Notes: generated by a model not told the origin, from the letters alone. Positions 21,901 to 36,900 are shown, counted from the first letter of the stretch. The stretch: DNA of 64,000 bases from Bolinopsis microptera (GCF_026151205.1 NC_087083.1:1924501-1988500), one strand, 5' to 3'. Program-made: numbers and translations.

Positions 21901-24900
21901 AAAGTATTATCAGTACTCTATCCAGATAGTTGCTACCTCCTATTAAAGTATTAATAATACTCTATCCAGATAGTTGCTACCTCCTATTAAAGTATTAACA
22001 GTACTCTATCCAGATAGTTGCTACCTCCTATTAAAGTATTAACAGTACTCTATCCAGATAGTTGCTACCTCCTATTAAAGTATTATCAGTACTCTATCCA
22101 GATAGTTGCTACCTCCTATTAAAGTATTATCAGTACTCTATCCAGATAGTTGCTACCTCCTATTAAAGTATTAATAATACTCTATCCAGATAGTTGCTAC
22201 CTCCTATTAAAGTATTATCAGTACTCTATCCAGATAGTTGCTACCTCCTATTAAAGTATTAACAGTACTCTATCCAGATAGTTGCTACCTCCTATTAAAG
22301 TATTAACAGTACTCTATCCAGATAGTTGCTACCTCCTATTAAAGTATTAACAGTACTCTATCCAGATAGTTGCTACCTCCTATTAAAGTATTATCAGTAC
22401 TCTATCCAGATAGTTGCTACCTCCTATTAAAGTATTATCAGTACTCTATCCAGATAGTTGCTACCTCCTATTAAAGTATTATCAGTACTCTATCCAGATA
22501 GTTGCTACCTCCTATTAAAGTATTATCAGTACTCTATCCAGATAGTTGCTACCTCCTATTAAAGTATTATCAGTACTCTATCCAGATAGTTGCTACCTCC
22601 TATTAAAGTATTATCAGTACTCTATCCAGATAGTTGCTACCTCCTATTAAAGTATTATCAGTACTCTATCCAGATAGTTGCTACCTCCTATTAAAGTATT
22701 AATAATACTCTATCCAGATAGTTGCTACCTCCTATTAAAGTATTAACAGTACTCTATCCAGATAGTTGCTACCTCCTATTAAAGTATTAACAGTACTCTA
22801 TCCAGATAGTTGCTACCTCCTATTAAAGTATTATCAGTACTCTATCCAGATAGTTGCTACCTCCTATTAAAGTATTATCAGTACTCTATCCAGATAGTTG
22901 CTACCTCCTATTAAAGTATTAATAATACTCTATCCAGATAGTTGCTACCTCCTATTAAAGTATTATCAGTACTCTATCCAGATAGTTGCTACCTCCTATT
23001 AAAGTATTATCAGTACTCTATCCAGATAGTTGCTACCTCCTATTAAAGTATTAACAGTACTCTATCCAGATAGTTGCTACCTCCTATTAAAGTATTATCA
23101 GTACTCTATCCAGATAGTTGCTACCTCCTATTAAAGTATTATCAGTACTCTATCCAGATAGTTGCTACCTCCTATTAAAGTATTTTCAGTACTCTATCCA
23201 GATAGTTGCTACCTCCTATTAAAGTATTAATAATACTCTATCCAGATAGTTGCTACCTCCTATTAAAGTATTAACAGTACTCTATCCAGATAGTTCCCCC
23301 TTTTGTTCTGGTCCAGAGCATTAGCCAGGCAGCTTCCCGGTAATTCGAGCGGCTGGGTGGGTCCTGGGCGGGATTGGTGTGGGTTCGTGCTCCTCGTGGT
23401 ATGGTCTGAGATCTGGGGGTTGGCACGGGGGTGCGACGGGGATGGGTGAGTGGTGCTGGCTGGAGGGACGGTTACTATTCATACCGACCAGCTTAAGCAA
23501 GTAAAGTTGTTTGCAGTCGGGACGGATGGGAACTTTGAATCGACAGTTAGCATTGCGATCCTGGCTCTTGTCAAACTCTCGGGCCTTGGACCCGTTTCTC
23601 GGGGCTAGCACGGGGGGTTTGGGCTCCCGCCTCTCGTCTGGGGCCTCCTGGACGCTTTAGAATTGCTGGGATTATAAGTACGGCGGCGGAGTCAGTCCTG
23701 AGCACCAGAGCATTCGTGAAGACTCCGCCCACTTACTCTGATTTATCTGACTGTAATTCCTTTCAACCCACTTCTTGTTCGTGTCTTTCACTCTTGGATT
23801 GATTGGAACTGCAGCCTGGAGTCGGTTAAGTGACCTTGACGTGGTAAGGGGGCTTACTCGGCTTCACTCGACCTGCCGAAACTAAGCCGTACTGTCCAGC
23901 TGGGCATCACTGGACATAAGTCGCACGTGCACTTCTTTTGGCTATTTAACTCACCTGATCCTTCCTCCCTGAGCACTCACAGCTTTCATTCACATTGAGC
24001 TATAGGGTTTTTGAAGTTTAGGGTGTGCGCTTCAGGTCGGGCCCTTAATGCCGATCATTAGCACCCATTTTCCCTGTTTTATTGGGCGGCATTTCAACAC
24101 TGTCGTCGTAGTATTTCTCAGCATCTTTCTACGATTCGCAGAAAGTGTTAAAACTCACGATACACCCTCACTGATCAACCATTTGCTTTATAGATCGTGG
24201 ATAGAGTGTGCTTCGGCAAACACGAATGTATGTGCACGGACTCTTGGGTCTGACTCATGCACTTTGTGCACCGTCCACGAACCCTATAAAGTAATATACT
24301 GTAACAACACCAAAAACCAACCTTTACTACCAACAGTGGTGCCAACTGGAGGGACGGTCACTATCCATAACGACCAGCTTAAGCAAGTAAAGTTGTTTGC
24401 AGTCGGGCCGGATGGGGACTTTGAATCGACAGTTGGCATTGCGATCAGACCAACAACCTACTTTCAACCGACCACTTTTGACTCTCGGCAAGTCTCAATG
24501 GTCCAACCGACATACGACATTATTGTGTTAAAAGCTAAAAAAATCATATCTTCGCGCGGGTGCGCGCACCCACGTGAGAACATATGGTCACAAACAAAAG
24601 ATAACAACAAACACAATTTCACACACAAACGTCTATTGAGCGGACTGTGGGAGCCATGTTCAGGGAAGGTCTGGCGGGGGCTGTTTGTCTGGAAGGGACC
24701 ATGCGTACCTTCTGGAGGGCCAGCTGCTGCTACCCGACCCTGTCCAACTCCTCAGCGCCCCACCGGCAATGATAGGTCATAATACCTGTCTAGGGGGAGG
24801 GACGGCTTCCACTCCGCTCAATGACGCTCAAACTAGCACAAAAAAGAAGAGACGCCAAAAAAAGTTAAAAACTACTATTGCAGCACGCAATAAGCAGTCT

Positions 24901-27900
24901 GAAACTTACTCTGTCACCCAAATTAATCTCAAACGCAAGTTCAATGCATGGAAAACCCTCCTTATCAACACTCACGGCCGGAGAAATCCAATCATTCTTG
25001 CAACAGAACCGTACTCTAATAACAAAAACCTAATACCACCCATCAATAAGGATCTCACCCAATATTACTACAAGGTCGGGGATAAAAGACCCCGTGCCGC
25101 TATTGTACTGCACAAAAACCTGACAGTAAAATGTTGGGAACTTACACAATTCACAACACCCGATCAAGTGGCCATTAAAATCCAACTCAGCTCGACAGAA
25201 CTCATTCTGGCAGCTTCGTACATGGATATAAATGGGCCGGTACCGCCACAAGAAACATCACCTCTAGCAAAATACGCAAATGATAACAACATCCCGCTCA
25301 TTATAGGGTCGGACACCAATTCCCACCACACCCTTTGGGGGAACAAGGCATGCAATAAAAGGGGAGAGGAGCTTCTTGACTTTCTCTCCTCCCTAGGGCT
25401 GTCATGTGCCAACAAAGGATCATCCCCAACCTTCCTCAACTCTCGAGGCCACAACTCAATTATCGATCTCACAATAACAAACCAGTTGGGAGGAGATCTC
25501 ATTAGTAACTGGCATGTTAGTGACCTTTACTCCAACTCTGACCATCGCTATATTATGTTCGATATAACTACAGGGCCAAAGAAGGAACCCAAACAGATCC
25601 GACTAGTCAAAAACACTGACTGGGACAGATTTGATGAGATCCTATCGAATAACCCCAACCTTAACAACACACAAATCAACACTACGACTGAAATTGATCA
25701 CAAAATAGACATAATCAATACTGCACTAAAGGAAGCCTTCGAGGAGGCATGCCCCATTACTTACATCTCAAGTTCCGTCCGCAAACCCCCCTGGCTAACT
25801 CAAGAAGTAGAGGAAGCACAGAGGGGAATAAGACAAAAACTGATTACTGCCCGCAAAAAGAAGACTGATGCCCTGTGGCTCGCTCTTAGAGAGAGCAACA
25901 AACAATACAACAGACTTATAACCAACTCCCAGCGTAATGCCTGGAGAACTTTTTGTCAGGAAACAGAGTCTGTTAAGGAATCCGGAAGGATGAATAAGAT
26001 TCTGAAATCCTGTAACGACAACAAACATACACTAGAAGCCGTTTACAAACCAAACGGAGACATCACCAAAAATGCAGAGGAGACATTGGAGGTCATGACA
26101 CGAACCCACTTCAAGGATAGTGTCACTGATCCGCCAGTGCCTCCACCTGGTCCTCTACCAATCACCACCACCTTACTCAATACCATCTACAGCCCAGACA
26201 GAATCGAGGAGGCTCTTAAATCCTTCGATCCGTTGAAAGCTGCTGGACCCGACACCCTCAAACCTATCATCATACAGAAAGCTTGGACACACATCAAAGA
26301 CATCACCAGAACCATTATGACAAAAAATCATGAAACCCAACACATTCCAACTTTGTGGAAAGAATCCCTTGGAATCTTTCTCCCAAAGCCTGGAAAAACT
26401 GACTACAACCAACCAAAGTCATTTCGCACTATCACCCTTTCTCCAGTGATGTTAAAACTACAGGAGAAGGTGATACTGTGGCATATGCAACACGACCTTA
26501 ATATCGCTAAAGACATCAACAAACGACAATTTGGCTTTAAGAAAGGATGTTCAACCGAAGCAGCCCTTCATAAAGTTACTCACACCATCGAGCGCAGGAT
26601 AGCTAAGAAGGGATATGTCCTAGGCGTCTTTCTAGATATAGAGGGAGCTTTTGATAATGTCTCTTTCAAGGCTATTTCTGACGCTATCAAGACCACGAAA
26701 GTGGATCTGGCCACAGCACAATGGATTATCAACATGGTAACTAACAGATTCATCACATTAAATCATAAGGATAAGTCGACAAGGGTTCGGATCCGGAGAG
26801 GGTGCCCTCAAGGTGGCATCCTTTCCCCTTTCCTCTGGAACCTGGTAGTCGATGATCTCCTGGCCTACACCGCAAGAGACATACCAGGTTATCTGCAAGC
26901 TTTTGCAGACGATCTGCTCTCTCTAGCGGAGGGGAATGATTTAGACATCATCTGGAACAGAACACGCAAAACCATCAACACAATAGAAAAATGGTGCCAA
27001 ACCAAAGATCTATCCATAAGCGCACTCAAAACACAAATAGTCATGTTTACCTGGAATAAGAAATGGACACTAAGACCTGTGGTGGTGGGTAACACCACCA
27101 TAGGTCTATCCAAATCTGCCAAATTCCTAGGAGTGACCCTCGACAGCAAGCTCAATTTCAATGAACATATCACCAATACCACCAAAAAAGCTACGGCATC
27201 CCTTATGCAATGTAGAAGAGCTGTCGGCCCCACTTGGGGTATGAGCCCTAAAACATGCAAATGGATGTACACCGCTGTCATCAGACCTATTCTATCATAC
27301 TGCTGTAGTATATGGATTAGAGCAACCCAAAAAGACACCAACGCGAGGAAGTTCAAACGAGTTCAGGCATTGGCATTGAGAATGATGTCTGGTGCCATGC
27401 CTAGTACTCCCTTCATCGCACTGAACCACCTCACTAACACTCCAGATATCATACTTTTCCTGAGAGGTGAAGCAGCAAAGGGCACAGCCAGGCTTCAAGC
27501 TTATGGAAGCCTAACCCTCGAAACTATCGCCCCCAGAAAAGGTACCATCACAACTCACACCACTATCAACAAACAATTCATGGTAGATCTCAACATACCA
27601 CCCAAAGCAGAGAGAGACCTATCTATACCAACCATGATGCTTGAACGACGCTTCACGGTCACCACTCCTGGAGCTGACAACATTGGTTATAGAGGCTCAC
27701 TCCAAAACACCATCGACAACATCCCCAGTGAAACCATCACCTGCTACACAGACGGGTCACGCACAGACTCAGGTAGCGGGGCTGGTTATATTATCACCAC
27801 AGACAACAACAACACTACACTAGATGAAAGATCATTCAAGCTTCCCGATTATTGCACCGTTTATCAAACAGAACTCACTGCCATCATCGAAGCTTGTAAA

Positions 27901-30900
27901 TATCTATCAACTTATACAAACACACACATCATCATATGGTCAGACAGTCTCTCCTCTATTCAAGCCATATCCTCACCTTCAACGAGGAGTAGGACTACTA
28001 GAGACTGTTACGACACCCTCAATACACTCGGATCCACTAACACCTTAGAGATCAGATGGATAGCTGCACACATTGGATTGTGGGGTAATGAAAAAGCAGA
28101 CGAGCTGGCCAAAAATGGTACAACCAGTGAATCCACTTTGAATTGCCCAATTCCACAATCTTACATCAAACGCCTGATCAACGACAAAGTCACAAAACTT
28201 AATCAAGAATCATGGATTACTGATGGTCCCAGACACACTAAACTGACACTTGGACATAAAAACATCAACATCATCAAAAATCTCAACACTACACTCAGTA
28301 ACAACAGACAAAATTATAGAACTGCAGTGCACCTCATCACGGGACATTGTGGCCTCAACAAACACCTACACACCATTCGCAAATCAGACACAAGTGCTTG
28401 TCCTAAATGCGGCGACGAAGAGGAGACTGTCTCACACTTTCTCGGACAGTGCCCGGCTATTGCCCAAATAAGAGGTCAATATTTCCGGGACTACTACCTC
28501 TCTGTCAATGACATATTCGACAACCAACACATCTCCACCATTGTCAACTTTACAAACCACACTAAACGCTTAGTGGTGCCAGAGGAGTTGGACCAGACAG
28601 GTGTAACATAGCGACTACTTTAACGCCGTCTCATTTCGCCTCTCTCTTCCACACTCAACCACCACTTAAGCGTTTATCTATGACACACCCCACAACACTT
28701 ACCATCATCCTTGATTACACATCTTGATTCCACTGGCATCCTCCCACAGGACTGCCATACCCCAGAGGTAGGCAAAGCATTCATATGCTATCCTCTCGTG
28801 GGCCAACCAGGCCCAGCCTCTCTAAAAAAAAAAAAAAAAAAAAAATCCAGATAGTTGCTACCTCCTATTAAAGTATTAATAATACTCTATCCAGATAGTT
28901 GCTACCTCCTATTAAAGTATTAACAGTACTCTATCCAGATAGTTGCTACCTCCTATTAAAGTATTAACAGTACTCTATCCAGATAGTTGCTACCTCCTAT
29001 TAAAGTATTAATAATACTCTATCCAGATAGTTGCTACCTCCTATTAAAGTATTAATAATACTCTATCCAGATAGTTGCTACCTCCTATTAAAGTATTAAC
29101 AGTACTCTATCCAGATAGTTGCTACCTCCTATTAAAGTATTAACAGTACTCTATCCAGATAGTTGCTACCTCCTATTAAAGTATTATCAGTACTCTATCC
29201 AGATAGTTGCTACCTCCTATTAAAGTATTAACAGTACTCTATCCAGATAGTTGCTACCTCCTATTAAAGTATTAACAGTACTCTATCCAGATAGTTGCTA
29301 CCTCCTATTAAAGTATTAACAGTACTCTATCCAGATAGTTGCTACCTCCTATTAAAGTATTATCAGTACTCTATCCAGATAGTTGCTACCTCCTATTAAA
29401 GTATTATCAGTACTCTATCCAGATAGTTGCTACCTCCTATTAAAGTATTAACAGTACTCTATCCAGATAGTTGCTACCTCCTATTAAAGTATTATCAGTA
29501 CTCTATCCAGATAGTTGCTACCTCCTATTAAAGTATTAACAGTACTCTATCCAGATAGTTGCTACCTCCTATTAAAGTATTATCAGTACTCTATCCAGAT
29601 AGTTGCTACCTCCTATTAAAGTATTATCAGTACTCTATCCAGATAGTTGCTACCTCCTTTTAAAGTATTAACAGTACTCTATCCAGATAGTTGCTACCTC
29701 CTATTAAAGTATTATCAGTACTCTATCCAGATAGTTGCTACCTCCTATTAAAGTATTATCAGTACTCTATCCAGATAGTTGCTACCTCCTATTAAAGTAT
29801 TATCAGTACTCTATCCAGATAGTTGCTACCTCCTATTAAAGTATTATCAGTACTCTATCCAGATAGTTGCTACCTCCTATTAAAGTATTATCAGTACTCT
29901 ATCCAGATAGTTGCTACCTCCTATTAAAGTATTAATAATACTCTATCCAGATAGTTGCTACCTCCTATTAAAGTATTAACAGTACTCTATCCAGATAGTT
30001 GCTACCTCCTATTAAAGTATTATCAGTACTCTATCCAGATAGTTGCTACCTCCTATTAAAGTATTAACAGTACTCTATCCAGATAGTTGCTACCTCCTAT
30101 TAAAGTATTAACAGTACTCTATCCAGATAGTTGCTACCTCCTATTAAAGTATTAACAGTACTCTATCCAGATAGTTGCTACCTCCTATTAAAGTATTATC
30201 AGTACTCTATCCAGATAGTTGCTACCTCCTATTAAAGTATTAACAGTACTCTATCATTCCCTTCACATATAGCTGATAGAAGCATTTTTTTAAATCGAGT
30301 AATTTTATTTTATTGCTGTGTAAATCCTATTTATCTTAAATTATAATGCTAATAGTTCTAACCTAGAGTGAACATGACAACTGACGAGGTAGTGTTTGCT
30401 TTTGTCTGGAACCTGGACTGTCGAGTCCCATCCACCGCCAAAGATGCTGCTCCCTGCCGGACTGTTATCCTGAGTTTGAACTGACGCAGTGCCTTTTGAT
30501 CATCGTTAAGTTGAACGGAAGTGCTTTGTTTTTCAAGTGTTCTCACTCCTTGTTTGTAACTGCCGTAACGGAATCGGAGCAGATTATTACTTCGTTCATG
30601 TCGTACAAAAAGGAAGTCCGCTTCCGTCTCCACGTCTACGTAATTAAATGCAATCCCAACATGAGAAACATCTTTCCCTGTAGGATCAAACTCAACGTCT
30701 GTCTCGAAGTAGTATTCTCTGTTCCAAACGAAATCTTGTACTTCTTCTGCCTTTTCATAGTCATGCGGAAACCGAGCACATATGTCTAAAATATTGTCGT
30801 GATCCAACTCGCAAATCTTCCGACTGGTCCTTGTTTCATTGCTCCAAATTCCATCACTTAATCCTTCCACGCACGTAAAGGTTTCAATCTCATCTTTATA

Positions 30901-33900
30901 AGAAGTATCCCTATTTCCACATCTCGGTGATGTGAGAACTTTGTTTTGTGTCTCTGTTAACTCTCCTGTCTCTGGGAAACCGTTGTACTTCTGGAATGCT
31001 TTGATGGATTCTATCATCTCTTCTTCGTCTACTGTCACTGTTTCTAACACAGTGAGGTCAGTTTGATATGAATCCGATTTTTTCTTCTTTTTTTTGTCAT
31101 TTTTGCTGATGCCAACGTCTACAAATCCGTTGTAGGTCAAGAAACCGAACAAATTAGATTCGTTCCTCTTTGACTCATACTGAGTTGCCTTTTCTTTAAA
31201 CTTTTTGATGGGAACCTTTGTACCCTTAAACTTTGGTTTATATGTCTTCACTTTTTTCTCATCCGACATAATATTTATATTTGTCTTCTCTTTAAACTTG
31301 AGTATATTTTGCTCAATAGCCTCTTCGAGCTCCATGACGTCTTTGTAGTCAGTTGGTTCTTCTTCTTCATCAACAGCTTCTCCAGATTCAGTGATCTTTT
31401 TAGGAGGAGGCTTTTGTGTGGCATCTTCATCCTGCTGATTCGGCTTTAACTCATCTGGCACTTCGTATTCTACATATTGGATAGATTCAATGGAACTCCC
31501 CCCGTCTGCCTTTAGATAGATACCGTACTTAGGTGCGCCATCTGAAAGGTCTGAATCTGCGATAACATTATCAGTTACATGGTAGGTTCGCCCATTATCT
31601 GAAGTCATAACAACTGCACGATTAGTTAAGACACCGATAATTTTGAAACTTTTCACTTGGAATACGTTCCACTGTTCTCCGAGCCTCAGTTTCTCACTCA
31701 CACAATCTCTAAATTCGGGCTGCTTGCACAGATACATGGTTACTTTCTCTTGCGGTTCGTCCGTTCCCTGCTCTGGTATTTCCGTAAAAACAGGTTCCTC
31801 AGTTCCCATCACATCTGAATCCTGCAAGCCGTGCTGAATAAAACTCTCACTGGAAGAAAAGATGAAACAGTTGTCATTGGAGATACTGATCGTAACTCTT
31901 TGCTCCTTGTCAGACTTGTAATAACCACCGTTTTCAAAAATAACCGGATATTCATTCAGGTTCATAACAATACGATCCCTCAGATCTATTGTTAAAATGT
32001 AAGAAGTGGAATCTTTGATACTTATCGTGCTGTATTCTCCACCCAATGAGTACTCCATGTATCGATCAAATGTACCTTTGAAATAGTGATGTTAGAGCTT
32101 GGTGTGAACAAATCCTGACCTCCTTTTACACCATTTGAGTCGACTCTCGCAAATGCGAGAGGAAAGATCCCGGGGAGGGCACTATTGGTTTTGGTAGGTT
32201 GCATATTTATTTATTTTTTTAAATTTAAAAAATGTACCTTTGCCGTCCGCTTCTATCACAAGGTCAATATCCAGTTTAATGTTTTCAATATATACATTCA
32301 GACTGCAGTCAAGAACCACCAAATTTGGTCTTTCGAATGCCATGAAAATTGTCATGTTTTTCTCCAGAATCAAATAAGGTTGATACGACTGTTCACTATC
32401 AGTAGGAGATTCGGCAGTCATTTCCCCAAAGTACTGCTTGTTTGAACCTAAAATAAATTAGCTTGTCAACAAAGAATGAGTATTTTGTCACACCACTGCA
32501 CATTTAAATTTCGTTAAAGGTTGTTTTAAAGTTATATAAACATCAATGATTAAGAAGCATAATGACGAATTTAAATACTCACAATTGTCATCTGAAACTG
32601 ATCCTGTTCGCGACCACGTGTTTTTGGGACACTCCACACAGGTTTTCTCGGCTATATCGCGGTCATTGTATGTTGTTGAGGGACATTCTGAGCATGAGCC
32701 GTCGGTCGCTATGAAGTGTCCACGACCACAAACTGGATAATATTTTTAGTAACCAACTTAATGATGAATACTTTCAAATAATGCGATTTAAGTTATTTTT
32801 AATCAATTGAGTGCCAGATCAAAGATTGCATTTTACAGATAATGTTAATCTAATAAAATAAAAAGCAGTACAGTTTTTAGCCAGATCTCAACAAACCTGG
32901 AAGACAATCACTAGCAGAGGTTCCCACCCCAGCCTCCACAATAGTTCCCTCCGGACACTGTTTACAAGACAGGTAAGGACCACCCTCACTGAATGAGCCA
33001 GCTTCACAGAGGATACAGCCGTGCGGTGGTTTGAAGTACTGGCCAGGCTCGCAGGAGGGCACTGCAGGGTTGTTGTTATCCGACTATATAAATCATTGTG
33101 GAGTTTCAAATGATACTCATAGATATTAGGTTATAAATCTCAATACTGGATAGTGGGTGGGTATTATTAAAAGCGTGTGTCCAAAAGCATTATATTATCT
33201 ATATCAATATTAATAAATGGCTCAAAGAGTCAATTTGGATCCTTCATATAATATTAACAGTCGAAAGCTTAAAGAAAACATAAAGCTTACACCGGTTCTG
33301 AGACTACAGAAAAATCTCAGTGTTTGTGAACCACATTGTACATGTGAAGAAATCCTTTTTATATTAACTGTAAAATGTATAGTATACATCTTACAGATTA
33401 CATTGTATACTAACAAAACTACATACTATCACAGTGCAGGTACACATCTTCACTGTGACCACAATTACTCCCTTCAACGTAGTCACAGGTCTCCCAGTGC
33501 CCACTCGAACAATCCACATTGTCCAAAGTTATCTGCAGCTGCTCTTGTAGGTCCCATTTATTTTCAAACTTTTGCCATGTCACTGACTGTGCATAGCCCA
33601 TTTCTCTACAAATGGCATCTGCTGAATTGTCGTCAAATCCGTCGTCACAAACAGTTCCACCTTTGTAGAGAAGAAGTCCTTTTGTAATCACCTCATTGTA
33701 GTTTTTGTCAGATAGTGCAAAGGGATGGCCTGAAAGTACCGCATAATGTTAGTATCTACGGAAATGTTTTTAAGAATCCATAAAAGATATACAACAACAA
33801 TTTTCTTTCATTCAGAAGGGGACTTTTTGAAATTGAGGACTGTCCTTTGTAATTGAGTGTACTTTTTGAACAACAAAACTTAGAAAACTCACTTCCACAG

Positions 33901-36900
33901 TCCAAATAAATGTCGTCATAGTGACTACAAGAACTGCCCACATCTTTAGTAAAATACCCACATGACCCCCACGTGCCTTCTGGACATTTCATCTCAGTTA
34001 CAGCAATCTCAAGACTTTCTCTAACTTGCCATCTTTGATAACCACTAAACTCCCCCCAAGTGCCGCTGACCCCGGTGTAACCCAACTTCTCACAAGCTGC
34101 ACGTGCTGAAGTATCGCTGAACCCATTACTGCAAACTGTCCCTCCGTTCATTAGGAGGAGTCCACGGTTGGAGGATTCTTCTCCGTTCACATCGATAAAT
34201 GTGAGGGTGTCGTCTGGAAGGTGTTTGTGGTAGCTTGCATGAAACTTATTCTGTTTACTATGAAAATCTTACGTTAGAAAGATATCTATTAATAAAAAGC
34301 ATCATCAAAGCATTTATAGACTTTGATATCAATTGCTCAACTATAAAGTCAGGTCATTTTGTAAAAAACAGATCTGTTGTTGAAAAGTCAAAATCCAGGT
34401 TACAATCAACAATTAACTCACATTTGCAGCTTACGACGATGATCACGTCTGAACTAGCGCAGATACTTTCATCAGAGAATAAACAAGAAGACCACTCCCC
34501 ATCGTCAGTACACTTTATCTTACTCAAAGTACCAATGTTGTTGCCCCCCTGGACGGTATCCCAGGAATCAGCATAGTCGTATCCCAATACTCTGCAAATT
34601 GAGGTGGCAGCGTTATCATCAAAGTAACCCTCTTCATAGCAAACATCACCACCATTATACTGAATAGTACCAGACTCAGCTGCAGAGTCAGCTGCAGGGT
34701 CACTAACTAATGTGAATGTTCCAGCTGAGAAAAGGGGAATGTCACAGTAAGGTAGCATGGTACGATTTTATACAACAATCCAATACAGGCCAATGAATAT
34801 GTATTATTAAAATAGTCTCATTTTATTTTCACCTCACACTGTTCGTGTTAACAAGGCTAATCTCTAAAACTCCAATTTTTATTTTGTTTTTTTACCAATA
34901 ATTATAAAAACATTGAAAAACTACTTTAGTTTTACCGCTACACGTCAAAAAAATATCCTCAGTGTGATCGCAATCTTCCGAATGAGCATCATATGTACAG
35001 TCAGTCCAACTATCACCACTGCAGTCTACATCATCTAGATTTGTATCGTAATTGTTTTGAATATTCCACGCAGTACCATCATCATCTTCCATGACATTCC
35101 ACGCCGCATTGGAGCCGTCATAACCCATTTTTCTACAGATCGCCACAGCAGCATTGTCATTAAAGCCGTCATCACAAACTGTACCTCCGTTAAAGAGAAC
35201 CAAACCTCCAGAGGTCACGTGTTCTCCGTTATGGTTCACCAGAGTAAACTCATCCGCTGCAAGGGTGATCATTAGTTATATGACAGCTGGCTAGGTTTAG
35301 TCAGTTAATAGAAATGCTTTTACCTGTTACAGCTACAATTATAATGTCTAAATTAATTAATAGTCTAACATAAGTACTGGAGGAGATTCTGGATACATGT
35401 AACTGATATGACAGGTTCTTTGTTTCAGAAGCTTTAAAATAAAACGTGTTAATCAACTCCAGTTAGTATTTACTCACTGATGCACTCAACGAACACATCC
35501 TCCGAATGTTGACAATTTGGCTTCAAAGAAAAGCTGCATTTCTCCATAAAATCACTACCACTCGAAGCACAACTAAAATCATCCAACTTCACATCGTACG
35601 AGTTCTGTATATCCCATTTCTCCCCGACCCAATAGTTCAGGTGACGGTCATATCCCATTTTCTGGCAAGCAGCTTTGGCTGAGTTGCTTCCAAAAGAGTC
35701 GTCACAGACGGTTCCTCCGTTGTACATGAGTAATCCAGATGGGCCGGTCTCTTCTCCATCCTCATCAACAAGCTTGAAATGGACTGGAGAGATAAACTTT
35801 AGATTAGGAAGTGAGATTTACTTGAACATACTTCTGCACTAGAGCAGACTGCTTCAAGTGATCGAAAAAGAACATGTTAACGTTTGCTATTGAATGCTCG
35901 AATGGTTGACTCTGGCAATCAGTAAACCAGGTTTGAATTAGAGTGGTCAATTAATTATTAGACTCTTGACATTAGTTAGATATGTATAAACTGACAAGAC
36001 AAAAACCTGTCAACTGACGCTTTGATCCACAGAATGTCATGTATGCACTCAGTAATGAGTAATGTGCATGACTGATTATTATATCGGATTCGAACAAACA
36101 AAAATAAAATAATCTCCTTCTGTAGGTCATGCAGCTGCAAATTTATCATTGGCTAACATTTTCAGTCTAACTATAAGTTAAATGAATGACATCACACGAA
36201 GAGAGAATACAATATCCTAATTTCACATTCTCTGAAGTGATTATCTCAAACCTCTAATGTACTCACCATCACACGTCAGGAAAACATGTCCATATCTACA
36301 CTCCTGACTGTCACTCTCAGTCTCATACTCGCACTCATCCCAAATTTGACTATCCGTACAGTCAACATCATATATCCCAACTTGCAGGGTACTTTGGATC
36401 TCCAATTCCTCATAAAGTGAATCATATGCAGCACCGTTCACATCGTATCCCAGCACCTGGCAGACTGCAACGGCTTCGTCTTCAAAGAATGAACCACCGC
36501 ACACAGTCCCACCCTTGTAAAGGAGTAGTCCACTCTCCCGGACTGGTGCTTCACTGCTGTCGACAAGAGAAAATGGCCCACCTGAAACAGTGGGCCATTG
36601 AGGGAAGTTATATTCATACCCTCAGGGCTCTTCTTGGAGATTCATTTAGCAGAAACGATCATTTTTATAATCATGGCTATAGTCATCCTAATCTACAAAC
36701 ATAACACTAATACTAACCGGAAGAGACCGGCGAAGCCTCGGTAGCAACATCAGCTATAGCATCAGGACCCTCTACCATTCTAAAGGCTTCCTTACAGCTC
36801 CCCTCCGCATGACAAGGTTCACAAACCGCGTCAGCCCCGCCCCGATTATAGCTGCCTGGCTCACACGCCACACAGCCCTGACCATGTTTATAGTACTGAC

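Larger units (their letters stand above)
23296..28845 (+). mobile_element. I-type LINE with RNase H, near intact
   Basis: This 5.5-kb non-LTR retrotransposon sits in the minisatellite, opposite in direction to the host gene. It has a G+C-richer leader (23296-24047), a possible ORF1, a long intact ORF2 and a 3' UTR ending in about 22 A residues (28824-28845). An RNase H domain after the RT places it in the I group of LINEs in the broad sense. It is much less worn than the Polinton. Confidence 0.93.

Noticed and set aside
27295-27356. Minus-strand frames inside the I-type LINE
   Set aside because: They are shadows of ORF2; all domain signatures are on the plus strand.
20073-30253. CRISPR-like repeat array
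   Set aside because: The units are contiguous 44-bp tandem repeats with no unique spacers, in an animal intron; it is a minisatellite.
32022-32204. 60-residue minus-strand frame as a coding exon
   Set aside because: It lies across the short intron 17; using TTTCAAAG|GTACA as the acceptor of exon 18 restores the frame and phase.
33062-33078. Earlier acceptor for the GCC-b exon at TATATAG|TCGGAT
   Set aside because: It would be joined in phase 1 and meets a TAA at once; CCCTGCAG|TG keeps the frame.
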